Part shown: positions 45,873 through 54,087 of the stretch, piece after piece
Position numbering within the stretch: position 1 is the first letter of the stretch
Layout of the letters: every line of letters begins with the position of its first letter
Assembly (NCBI GenBank): GCA_944320995.1
Contig: CALUJQ010000012.1
Location: forward strand, 1 to 64,000
Direction of reading: 5' to 3'
DNA length: 64,000 nt
DNA from: an uncultured Barnesiella sp.
Lineage (GTDB): Bacteria > Bacteroidota > Bacteroidia > Bacteroidales > Barnesiellaceae
The notes under the pieces: generated by a model
Database searches by the model: none
The model's input: only the letters and a program-made list of their open reading frames with translations
What the model was told of the DNA's origin: nothing
Position numbers and translations under genes: made by a program

Positions 45873-48800
45873 CTATACGTTCCCTTTTTTGAACTGTTCC
45901 TTGTATTTCGAAGGCGATAACCCGGTAGCCTGTTTAAACGTAATGCTAAAATAGCTTTGATTGGAAAAACCTACCTTTTCGGAAATTTCCAGAATCGACA
46001 TATCAGAATGCTCCAACAATTGAATGGCGGTCTCGATTCTGAACTTATTAATATAGTCGTTCACGCCCATACCTTTCAACTGCTTCACCTTATTGTACAG
46101 GGCCGACCGGCTGACATTCATCTTATTTACCAAAAACTTAACGTCCAAATTTTTATCCGACAAGTTTTCCCTGATATATCTATTCATTCGCAACATGAAA
46201 TCTTCGTCGGCATTGCTAAACACAGCCTCCTCGGGCAGCAATACCCCCGCATTATCTTTATAGCGCTGTTTGATTTGCTCCCTGATACGCAACTGGTTTC
46301 TAATCAGATTCATCAACGTTTCTACGTCAAACGGTTTGGGCAAATAAGCATCGGCGCCCATTTTGTAACCCAAGTTCGCACTTTCCTGATCGATGCGTGC
46401 CGTTAACAAAATCACCGGTATATGGCTCAAACTGTCGTCCGACTTGATGGATTGACAAAGCGTAAAACCATCTACTTGGGGCATCATCACATCGCTGACA
46501 ATAATATCGGGCTGGTAATTTCGGGCAACAGACAAGGCTTCAGCGCCATTGACGGCACTATACACCTTGGCGAAATAGGGCGAAAGGGCCTCTACCAAGA
46601 AATAGCGCAAGTCTTTTTCATCTTCTACAACCAGCACCATATAGTTCGACAACGAGAAGACGCGACCATCGTCTGTGGGCAGCGACTCCTTAGGAAAATC
46701 GACCAATTCGTTCAGATAATTCTTTTTTTGACAATTGACAACCTGCTCATCGGCCGAAAGAGGGAGCTCGAAATAGAAAGTCGCCCCCTTGTCGGGATTG
46801 TTATATGCGCCAATGTGCCCATGATGCATCTCAATCAGGATTTTGGCATACGACAATCCTATACCGCTTCCTTGCAAGCCATGAGTTCCTTGCGAGAATC
46901 TCGTGAATAATTGAGTCTGGGCCGTCTCGTCTATACCGATTCCCTGATCCTTGATAAGCACACGCGCAAATCCGTTGTCGAGCATGGTCTGTATCAAAAC
47001 GACAGTGTTCTCATCGCTGAATTTCAAAGCGTTCATTAGCAAATTAGACAATACGATTTCGCATTTATTGGAATCAAAAATGACTGTTCGCACCTCTTCA
47101 CCCAAATCATACTGTATCTCAATACCTCTGTTTTCGAATTCATTCCTGAAATCCTCCACAATATTCCGTACCCACTCATTAAACGCATGCTGCTGCAAAT
47201 ACAACTTGTCTTTCCCGACTTCCATTTTGCGAGCATCGAGCACCATATTAATGATGTTGCGCATTTGTTTGGTTTGTTTGTAAATGCCGGTCAGTTGCTT
47301 GAAAGTCTCATTATCGAAATTTTTGTTTTGTAACAAACGTTTCATTGGGGCATAAACTAGGGTCAATGGGGTGCGCAACTCATGACTGATATTTATCAAG
47401 AAACGTATTTTTTCTTTATTTACTTCTTCTTCGTGTTCTTTCATCTTCCATTTCAGCCTATTCTCTTTCCGGCGAATCGCATAAACAGAGACTGTAATAA
47501 TGGAGATAAATAATAACAACAATAACGAATAAATAAACCAACGATTTTCCCACCAAGGCGGCGTCACTTCCAAATCTATCAACCTAACCGGCTCGCTCCA
47601 ATTCCCGTTCTGCAAATTGCAACATACGGTTATCGTATATTTTCCCTCTGCGATCGTATGTATCGTAAAGGTATAGTCATAGGTTTCTATATCGTAAGAA
47701 TTATCTGGCCCGGAAATATGATAGCGGAAAACTTTTTTCCTGAAAATATCGTTTTCGGTGACTTGTATTTTAATGGCAAGCGACGTATGATTCCATGGTA
47801 TGGACAATTTTGCAGGGATCGAGGTCCCGATATTCGGGAATGGCGACCCATCAAGTAAAACAGCAGAGATGCCGAAAGAAGGTTGCAAATCATTTTCAAA
47901 ACGAATATCGCCATGGATATACAACAACCCCGAAGAACCTCCCATATAAACATTACCAGCACGGGTTTCCAAGAGTGCCTCCGAAAAATAGTCATTCAAC
48001 AAAACCCCATCAGACTCGCCCCACACGATAAACTTATTTTCATCGACAACGTAGGTAAACAACATACCTTGGGCCCCTATCCACAAGCGATTATGCGAAT
48101 CCAGAATAATGGCAGAAATTTCATGGAACAAGGAGGTCTCTACCACTTGGCTCTTACCGCTTGCCGGCGTATAGCAAACAAGGCCCTTGTTTGTGCCTAA
48201 CCAAAAGCGACCCTGCGGATCCCTGCTCACGCTATTGATTGTCGTCGATTCGTCTGCGTAATAAACCGGAGTAAGGCTGTCTTCTGCATGATCCAACTCA
48301 AAAATATTATTCACATTGAACAGCCAAGTTTTATCCTCATTACTTTCAAAACGAGTCAGGGAATTGAAGGCGACGGGTTTATCTTTGGGGATATTATATT
48401 GAATGTGCGAGAATCTCTTTGTCGAAAGATCATAGGAATAAATACTATCTGCAAAGATATAAATCTTATGCGGGTTTACCTGATGCAGGTATATGTTCAA
48501 GCCCGTCCGACAAGTACGATCGTTGACACTCTTATTAACCAACAAAAAAGGTTTAAACGTATGACGCCGTGTATCAAAGACATACAAGCCCTCTCCAAAA
48601 GTCGACAACAATAGTTCATGATCTGAAAAACCGGTAATAGAGGTGACTTTATCGGCCAAAGGGAAAGAATAATGTTCAAACCGCTTATCCCCAATTTTCT
48701 TGGAATTCAAACCGCCTCCATCGGTGCCTATCCACAAAGTACGATCGGCATCTTCATAGAGACAGATTACAGCACTCTCACTCAACCCGTAAGGGCTCTC

Positions 48801-49811
48801 GCGGGTTACCCCGCAATAGGTTTTCATATAAACATCTCGAATATAAAGCAATCCTTCCCGCACGGTTCCAGCCCACGGGTTGTTTTCCCGATCAAGATAC
48901 AGGCAATTGATCGAATTGGCCGGGATAGAGGTCATATCACCCGAGATGTGCTGAATCGAATTGATTTGGCCGGTCGTCCGGTCCAGAATACAAATACCTC
49001 CTCCATCGGTTGCAAACCACATATTGCCGTCTTTTTCGATAATATCCCGTACAATATCATTGGTCAACTGTGAATTATCGCTCCGATACTCTCTCAACAG
49101 TTTTCCCCCGGCCGAATAACATAGCAGGCCGGCTCCATACGGAGATACCCATAAACAGCCATTGGAATCCACATAATAAGCCGAAATATTTTTCTCTTTG
49201 ACAAATGTCCGGTCAACTACTCCCGTTTGCGGATCATAGACCCCCAACCCATCTCTGCGAGTTCCCATCAACCATCTCCCCTCTTGCCATTGGTGTAAAA
49301 AAGTTATGTAACCTTTCAGTTTACGCTCGTATGTAATTTCTGTAAATTGGCGGGTAGCATAGCTATATTTATACAAATTGTATCCCCCGAAAACGACGCC
49401 GTCTTCCAATAGCATGGCAGTAGATACATGTATCTCTTTCCCATTGAAAATAATAGGTTGAAAACTGTCGGTCACTCGGTCATATAAAGCCAATCCCCCA
49501 TTAGTGCCGACCCAAAGATTATTCAACGAATCTTCAATAAGCAAGATTATCTGATTTCCCGGCAATGAACCCGACATATCGAGATCGCTAAAATAGGTCT
49601 TGATTTCATGCTTATCAAAACGGTTCAGCCCAGATTTTGTCCCAATCCAAATATCACCCTTAGTATCATATAAAATATCTGTTACGGTCGGGTGGCTTAA
49701 TCCTTCCTTCAATGAGACTTGTTTAAAATAAAATTCAGTCTGAGCATGAAGGCCAAAATTCAACAATAGAAATATGACGGATACAATTAATTGAAATCGA
49801 TAACCTCGCAT
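45873..49811 (-). CDS. Hybrid two-component system regulator (HTCS)
   Basis: A 1312-residue one-protein sensor-regulator. Signal peptide (MRGYRFQLIVSVIFLLLNFGLHA), a periplasmic reg_prop beta-propeller array (about 25-640; many units such as GDIWIGTKSGLNRFD and NLWVGTNGGLALYD), a Y_Y_Y domain (about 670-750), one transmembrane helix (about 760-782), a histidine kinase domain (phosphoacceptor in NISHELRTPLT, H810), a HATPase (about 920-1040, GIGLSYAKILIE), a receiver (about 1075-1190; phosphoacceptor aspartate in IIVSDVMMPQVDGF) and a C-terminal AraC HTH (about 1207-1312, ISEKVGFSNQSYFS). Such proteins bind a glycan fragment in the periplasm and activate the adjacent SusC/SusD operon. All domains look intact. 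Confidence 0.97.
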   Translation of the reverse strand: MRGYRFQLIVSVIFLLLNFGLHAQTEFYFKQVSLKEGLSHPTVTDILYDTKGDIWIGTKSGLNRFDKHEIKTYFSDLDMSGSLPGNQIILLIEDSLNNLWVGTNGGLALYDRVTDSFQPIIFNGKEIHVSTAMLLEDGVVFGGYNLYKYSYATRQFTEITYERKLKGYITFLHQWQEGRWLMGTRRDGLGVYDPQTGVVDRTFVKEKNISAYYVDSNGCLWVSPYGAGLLCYSAGGKLLREYRSDNSQLTNDIVRDIIEKDGNMWFATDGGGICILDRTTGQINSIQHISGDMTSIPANSINCLYLDRENNPWAGTVREGLLYIRDVYMKTYCGVTRESPYGLSESAVICLYEDADRTLWIGTDGGGLNSKKIGDKRFEHYSFPLADKVTSITGFSDHELLLSTFGEGLYVFDTRRHTFKPFLLVNKSVNDRTCRTGLNIYLHQVNPHKIYIFADSIYSYDLSTKRFSHIQYNIPKDKPVAFNSLTRFESNEDKTWLFNVNNIFELDHAEDSLTPVYYADESTTINSVSRDPQGRFWLGTNKGLVCYTPASGKSQVVETSLFHEISAIILDSHNRLWIGAQGMLFTYVVDENKFIVWGESDGVLLNDYFSEALLETRAGNVYMGGSSGLLYIHGDIRFENDLQPSFGISAVLLDGSPFPNIGTSIPAKLSIPWNHTSLAIKIQVTENDIFRKKVFRYHISGPDNSYDIETYDYTFTIHTIAEGKYTITVCCNLQNGNWSEPVRLIDLEVTPPWWENRWFIYSLLLLLFISIITVSVYAIRRKENRLKWKMKEHEEEVNKEKIRFLINISHELRTPLTLVYAPMKRLLQNKNFDNETFKQLTGIYKQTKQMRNIINMVLDARKMEVGKDKLYLQQHAFNEWVRNIVEDFRNEFENRGIEIQYDLGEEVRTVIFDSNKCEIVLSNLLMNALKFSDENTVVLIQTMLDNGFARVLIKDQGIGIDETAQTQLFTRFSQGTHGLQGSGIGLSYAKILIEMHHGHIGAYNNPDKGATFYFELPLSADEQVVNCQKKNYLNELVDFPKESLPTDDGRVFSLSNYMVLVVEDEKDLRYFLVEALSPYFAKVYSAVNGAEALSVARNYQPDIIVSDVMMPQVDGFTLCQSIKSDDSLSHIPVILLTARIDQESANLGYKMGADAYLPKPFDVETLMNLIRNQLRIREQIKQRYKDNAGVLLPEEAVFSNADEDFMLRMNRYIRENLSDKNLDVKFLVNKMNVSRSALYNKVKQLKGMGVNDYINKFRIETAIQLLEHSDMSILEISEKVGFSNQSYFSITFKQATGLSPSKYKEQFKKGNV

Positions 49812-49835
49812 GTTTATTCCCTTATCTTATACTTA

Positions 49836-49869
49836 CAAAGATAATATTTTCCCGTTTACTCTTAACAAA
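49836..49869 (-). promoter_or_regulatory. Promoter of the HTCS gene
   Basis: Minus-strand TTTG (plus 49866-49869) followed after 22 bases by TATCTTTG (plus 49836-49843), 24 bases before the HTCS start. The rest of the gap 49870-50051 shows nothing else recognisable. Confidence 0.6.
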
Positions 49870-50051
49870 ATCCAATATTTTTTACAATAATTATGGATTT
49901 TTCCTGCGATTCATCACTCAAAAACAGATATTCCATCGTTTCTAAACCTGCCATTTATTAACAATTCCCTCTATCCATGGGGACAAAACATATGGGTAGA
50001 AACGATGGCTTTTTACCATGTACACCTCTTTATTTCAAAAGAGGCAGCATA

Positions 50052-51032
50052 TCAATATCCCAAGGCGATATTGTCGATCCAAAAGACACTGCCCAGCCCA
50101 CCTACGTATGCCGTGCCGCAAGTGGTCGAAGCCATGATGAGCATGTGGGTTACAGGCTCGTCGGGCTGCCCCCAACCAACCTCGATGACGGGGACCAGTT
50201 TCCCTTTGCTGTTGCGACAATAGTATGCACTCTCTGCGGGAATGAGCCCCATATACGGTTTATAAAAAGATTGCCCGGTTATATCGCCATAATAAATGGG
50301 GATAGAGTGCCCGTTCACCCAGCCCGAAGTGCTGTTCTCATAGCGCTCCCTCCCCGTGCCTACCCGGTGGGCATACACATTCCCGTCGGCATCTTCCCAT
50401 CGGTGTTGCAACAGGATATATACTTCGGCTTTGTCCTTACCCGGCAATTGTTTTCGAGGGCTGAATCCGGTCGATTGGGTACGGAAATTATCGGGCGAGG
50501 CCTTGTATTTATAATCAAATATCAACTTGATCGGCCGTTTGGTAAAGGGTATACCCATCTCCATTTTGCTGTACGGGCTGCTTGTCGAGCGAATCGGTTC
50601 GTCGATCTCCCCCAAGAAAATACTGCCGCTCACCAATACATGCAGATTCATCATTCCCAGTACGCAGCAATCCTCGATGACCGTCTCCATACGGGCACAA
50701 GTCCCGCCATTCTCCCGTTTCTCCGGGCGCACGGTGTTGCTGGCTTTCACCACCCCCATGACATTGGCCATCACGTTGGACGAAGCCCACGGCGAACCGC
50801 CCATATTCCGATAAGCCTTGTTCCCTGTGATACGTTGGGTCGGGGCAATCGCATAGACGGTTTTCGTCTTACCTCCCAGCAATGCCGATTCCTTGATTTC
50901 ACGAGTAACCCAACGCTCGAAATCGCCGAATGCGATAGGCTCCACGCGTTGTGCCAACGCATTGTCGGCCAACAGGAAAACCCATATCATGCCGACCCAT
51001 GAGGCGACGCTCCGTATCTTATTCATCTTCAT
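50052..51032 (-). CDS. Secreted PCMD-type (putative carbohydrate metabolism domain) protein
   Basis: A 326-residue protein. Signal peptide (about 1-28, ending DNALA). The mature part has the PCMD-like pattern: FGDFERWVTREI near the start, SIFLGEID, GIPFTKRPIKLIFDYKYK near the middle, AEVYILLQHRW, and a final THMLIMASTTCGTAYVGGLGSVFWIDNIALGY-like strand set (given here only as its landmarks). The domain is thought to bind carbohydrates in Bacteroidota. AGGAAGG precedes the ATG at 51032, an unusually good ribosome-binding site for this phylum. A TTG upstream is rejected as start. It is not on the HTCS operon strand unit, having its own promoter. Confidence 0.75.
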   Translation of the reverse strand: MKMNKIRSVASWVGMIWVFLLADNALAQRVEPIAFGDFERWVTREIKESALLGGKTKTVYAIAPTQRITGNKAYRNMGGSPWASSNVMANVMGVVKASNTVRPEKRENGGTCARMETVIEDCCVLGMMNLHVLVSGSIFLGEIDEPIRSTSSPYSKMEMGIPFTKRPIKLIFDYKYKASPDNFRTQSTGFSPRKQLPGKDKAEVYILLQHRWEDADGNVYAHRVGTGRERYENSTSGWVNGHSIPIYYGDITGQSFYKPYMGLIPAESAYYCRNSKGKLVPVIEVGWGQPDEPVTHMLIMASTTCGTAYVGGLGSVFWIDNIALGY

Positions 51033-51053
51033 TTGTACACCTTCCTGATTTTG

Positions 51054-51061
51054 CAAAGTTA
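51054..51061 (-). promoter_or_regulatory. -7 promoter element of the PCMD gene
   Basis: Minus-strand TAACTTTG, 21 bases upstream of the ATG at 51032. The gap to 51237 is A/T-rich and shared with the divergent steroid-reductase operon; no repeats or genes are visible in it. Confidence 0.55.
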
Positions 51062-51237
51062 AAGTCTCTTTTGATTAATCGAGGGATATTTATCTATTTT
51101 TAAGTATTCGCCTATTCCCTTCCTTCAAAACTGCCTCACGAATATTTTTGTTCAACAAACTTGTCCTCTCTTTGTATAAAAATTGGGTATATTTTAGAAA
51201 ATTATTGAAATACGAATCCATCTCCTTCAATTTTATC

Positions 51238-51245
51238 TACTTTTG
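51238..51245 (+). promoter_or_regulatory. -7 promoter element of the 5AR-OYE-SDR-SDR operon
   Basis: TACTTTTG fits TAnnTTTG, 29 bases before the ATG at 51275. No second promoter is evident inside the four overlapping or abutting genes, so one transcript is expected. Confidence 0.6.
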
Positions 51246-51274
51246 TAAAATATATTATTTATCTTGGAATCAGA

Positions 51275-52048
51275 ATGGAGACGACAGCGTTTAATATCTT
51301 TTTGGTCGTTATGGCCGTCATAGCACTTATCGTATTTATAGCCTTACACTTCGTCAATGCGGGTTACGGCATGTTTTTCGATAAAAAGTGGGGGATTTCG
51401 CTCTCCAACCGCCTCGGGTGGATTGCCATGGAGGCTCCGGTTTTCATAGCCATGACCATACTATGGGTATTGGCTCCCGCCGAGTACCGCTTCGACCCGA
51501 TACGCATCGCCTTCCTGCTGTTGTTTCAACTGCACTATTTCCAACGCTCTTTTATATTTCCCTTCCTCATCAAAGGCAACAGCCGCATGCCCCTAAGCAT
51601 TGTCACCATGGGTGTCGTTTTCAACCTGCTCAATGCGCTTATGCAAGGCGGCTGGATATTCTATGTTTCCCCGCTCGACTACTATACGGCCGAATGGTTT
51701 TACTCTCCCCAGTTCATCTTCGGGGTCATCGTCTTTGCCGCCGGCATGTTTATCAATATCCAGTCCGACTCGATCATACGCCACCTGCGCAAACCGGGTG
51801 ACAAACGGCATTACATACCGCGGGGCGGCATGTTCCGCTGGGTATCGTCGGCCAACTACTTCGGCGAGTTCCTCGAATGGGTAGGATTCGCAATCCTCAC
51901 ATGGTCGTGGGCCGGTGCCGTATTTGCATGGTGGACATTTGCCAACCTTGCCCCGCGGTCGGCCTCTCTCTACAAGAGATATACCGAAGAATTCGGCGAA
52001 GAATTCACAAAAGAAAAACGGAAAAAAATCATACCTTTTATCTATTGA
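51275..52048 (+). CDS. Steroid 5-alpha-reductase family membrane enzyme
   Basis: A 257-residue polytopic membrane protein of the 3-oxo-5-alpha-steroid 4-dehydrogenase family, with about six or seven hydrophobic helices. Family landmarks are WIAMEAPVF (E53) and QLHYFQRSFIFPF (Y88), which align with the catalytic Glu57/Tyr91 pair of human SRD5A2, and the NADPH region HYIPRGGMFRWVSSANYFGE (180-198) then FLEWVGFAI. The chain ends with KIIPFIY, much like animal SRD5A. The family reduces the delta-4 bond of 3-oxo-steroids to the 5-alpha product. Four bases separate it from a flavin reductase gene, then two SDRs. Bile-acid or steroid-hormone intermediates are the likely substrates by comparison with gut Bacteroidales clusters; an isoprenoid or other enone is an alternative. 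Confidence 0.88.
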   Translation: METTAFNIFLVVMAVIALIVFIALHFVNAGYGMFFDKKWGISLSNRLGWIAMEAPVFIAMTILWVLAPAEYRFDPIRIAFLLLFQLHYFQRSFIFPFLIKGNSRMPLSIVTMGVVFNLLNALMQGGWIFYVSPLDYYTAEWFYSPQFIFGVIVFAAGMFINIQSDSIIRHLRKPGDKRHYIPRGGMFRWVSSANYFGEFLEWVGFAILTWSWAGAVFAWWTFANLAPRSASLYKRYTEEFGEEFTKEKRKKIIPFIY

Positions 52049-52052
52049 CAAT

Positions 52053-53303
52053 ATGGACAACAGAGAAGTACAACAAAAATCCATACTTTTTACACCGGCC
52101 TCGATAGGCCCCATAACATTGCGCAACCGCACTATTCGGTCGGCAGCCTTCGAGGGTATGTGTGACCAAAATGCTCCTACCCAAAAGTTGTATGACTACC
52201 ACCGCAGTGTCGCCGCCGGCGGTATAGGCATGACCACACTCGCCTATGCGTCGGTTACCCGCAACGGGCTCTCGTTCAAGAGCCAGCTATGGATGCGTCC
52301 CGAAATCGTAAAACCTCTGCGGCGCATTACCGATGCTATTCACGCCGAAGGAGCCAAAGCCTCTATCCAACTGGGGCATTGCGGAAATATGTCGCACCGC
52401 AGTACCGCCGGACAAATCCCCATATCGGCTTCGACCGGATTCAACCTCTACTCTCCGACCTTCATGCGAGGCATGCACAAAGACGAAATCGAAGCAATGG
52501 CCCGGGCATTCGGCGACGCCGTCAACACGGCCCGCGATGCCGGATTCGATGCGGTGGAGATCCATGCCGGGCATGGTTATCTCATCAGCCAGTTCCTCTC
52601 GCCCTATACCAACCACCGCCGTGACGAGTACGGCGGTTCGCTCGACAACCGCATGCGTTTCATGCGCATGTGCATGGAACAGGTGATGAAAGCAGCCGGC
52701 AACGATATGGCGGTCATCGTCAAGACCAATATGCGAGACGGATTCAAAGGTGGAATCGAGATTGACGAAGGCCTTCTCATCGCTCGCGAACTCGAACAAC
52801 TGGGTGCCCATGCCCTCGTATTGAGCGGCGGTTTCGTGAGCAAAGCTCCCATGTATGTCATGCGGGGTGAAATGCCTATTACCACCCTCACTTATTACAT
52901 GAAAACATGGTGGCTCAAATATGGGGTGAAACTGGCCGGAAGATTCATGATCCCCAAAGTCCCGTTCCGAGAAGCCTATTTCCTCGACGATGCCCTCAAA
53001 TTCCGCGAAGCCTTGAAATTGCCCCTCATCTATGTGGGCGGACTGGTTTCCCGCCCGACGATTGAAAAAGTCCTTAACCACGGCTTTGAATTCGTACAGA
53101 TGGGACGCGCACTTATCAACGAGCCCGATTTCGTCAACCGTATGAAAAACGAGGCGGAAGAACGTTGCGGCTGCGACCACACCAACTACTGCATTGCCCG
53201 CATGTACTCGATCGACATGGCTTGCCACAAACACCTCGAAGGAGAGCTCCCACCCTGCATCGTTCGGGAAATAGAAAGGATTCACCGGAATGGCTCGAAA
53301 TAA
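52053..53303 (+). CDS. Old-Yellow-Enzyme-type NADH:flavin oxidoreductase (candidate 5-beta-reductase)
   Basis: A 416-residue FMN-dependent TIM-barrel enzyme. Landmarks are IQLGHCGNMSHR (105-116), the active-site HAGHGYLI (171-178, with H171, H174, Y176), YGGSLDNRMRF (193-203) and VQMGRALINEPDF (348-360). The C-terminus carries Cys372, 374, 380 and 391 (CGCDHTNYC then MACHKH), close to the [4Fe-4S] cysteine set of the 2,4-dienoyl-CoA reductase/BaiCD group but with different spacing (1-5-10 instead of 2-3-11). It lacks the NAD(P)-binding C-terminal half of BaiCD. ATG 52053 is chosen because upstream in-frame sequence lies inside the 5-alpha-reductase gene. In known gut clusters this partner reduces the delta-4 bond to the 5-beta product. 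Other enone reduction is possible. Confidence 0.85.
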   Translation: MDNREVQQKSILFTPASIGPITLRNRTIRSAAFEGMCDQNAPTQKLYDYHRSVAAGGIGMTTLAYASVTRNGLSFKSQLWMRPEIVKPLRRITDAIHAEGAKASIQLGHCGNMSHRSTAGQIPISASTGFNLYSPTFMRGMHKDEIEAMARAFGDAVNTARDAGFDAVEIHAGHGYLISQFLSPYTNHRRDEYGGSLDNRMRFMRMCMEQVMKAAGNDMAVIVKTNMRDGFKGGIEIDEGLLIARELEQLGAHALVLSGGFVSKAPMYVMRGEMPITTLTYYMKTWWLKYGVKLAGRFMIPKVPFREAYFLDDALKFREALKLPLIYVGGLVSRPTIEKVLNHGFEFVQMGRALINEPDFVNRMKNEAEERCGCDHTNYCIARMYSIDMACHKHLEGELPPCIVREIERIHRNGSK

Positions 53304-54087
53304 AGATATTGCATCGTACACCGCACTTGTGACCGGAGCCAGTTCGGGCATCGGTCTCGAGTTTGCCCGACAACTGGCCGCACAAGGGGCAAAGTTGTTC
53401 TTGGTAAGTATCGACCGCGAAGAACTCGAACGGGAGGCCGCAAAAATCGTCGAAGAGTTTGGTGTCACAGCCGAAACTTACTGTATGGATTTGGCGCGTC
53501 ACGAAGCAGCCGACGACCTCTATCAATATTGTCGGGAGAAAGAGATGCAAATAGATATACTTATCAACAACGCCGGTATTTTCTCTTTAAAGGAAGTGAC
53601 CCGTACCGACCCGAAAAAGATAGATACCATGCTCCAATTGCATGTCGGCACCGTTACCCGGTTATCACGCCTCTTTGCCAAAGATATGTGCCAACGAAAA
53701 CAGGGCTACATACTCAACATGTCGTCACTCTCCTGCTGGACTCCTTATCCCGGCATCGCCCTCTACACGGCGACCAAAGCCTACATTCGCGTGTTTACCC
53801 GCGCTTTGGCCTACGAGTTGCACGACTATGGGGTGAAAGTAACCGTCGTATGTCCCGGAGGCGCCGCCACCGGACTGTACGGATTACCGCCTCATCTGTT
53901 GAAATTGGGAGTACGGTTAGGAGTCCTTATGACCCCCAAACGATTGGTACGCAAATCGCTACACGCACTCTTCCGAGGGAAAAAGCAACTCATTCCCGGG
54001 TTGTTCAACCGGTTGCTCATTCCATTAGCCGCCTCCATGCCTACCCGTGTCCGTCTCATTGTCAAACACCGCCTGCTCGATGAATAA
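53290..54087 (+). CDS. Short-chain dehydrogenase/reductase, candidate hydroxysteroid dehydrogenase (SDR 1)
   Basis: A 265-residue classical SDR. It has the cofactor motif TGASSGIG (15-22), NNAG (93-96), the catalytic Ser146 and Y159-TAT-K163, and PGGAATG at the expected place. The arginine/aspartate pattern after strand beta-2 (VSIDRE) suggests NADH or NADPH is undecided. The C-terminal ~60 residues are basic and hydrophobic (LIPGLFNRLLIPLAASM), like HSD17B12-type or DltE-type membrane-associated SDRs. It overlaps the end of the flavin reductase gene by 14 bp, evidence for coupling. Oxidation or reduction of the steroid 3-hydroxyl/3-keto group is a plausible role from context. Confidence 0.85.
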   Translation: MARNKDIASYTALVTGASSGIGLEFARQLAAQGAKLFLVSIDREELEREAAKIVEEFGVTAETYCMDLARHEAADDLYQYCREKEMQIDILINNAGIFSLKEVTRTDPKKIDTMLQLHVGTVTRLSRLFAKDMCQRKQGYILNMSSLSCWTPYPGIALYTATKAYIRVFTRALAYELHDYGVKVTVVCPGGAATGLYGLPPHLLKLGVRLGVLMTPKRLVRKSLHALFRGKKQLIPGLFNRLLIPLAASMPTRVRLIVKHRLLDE

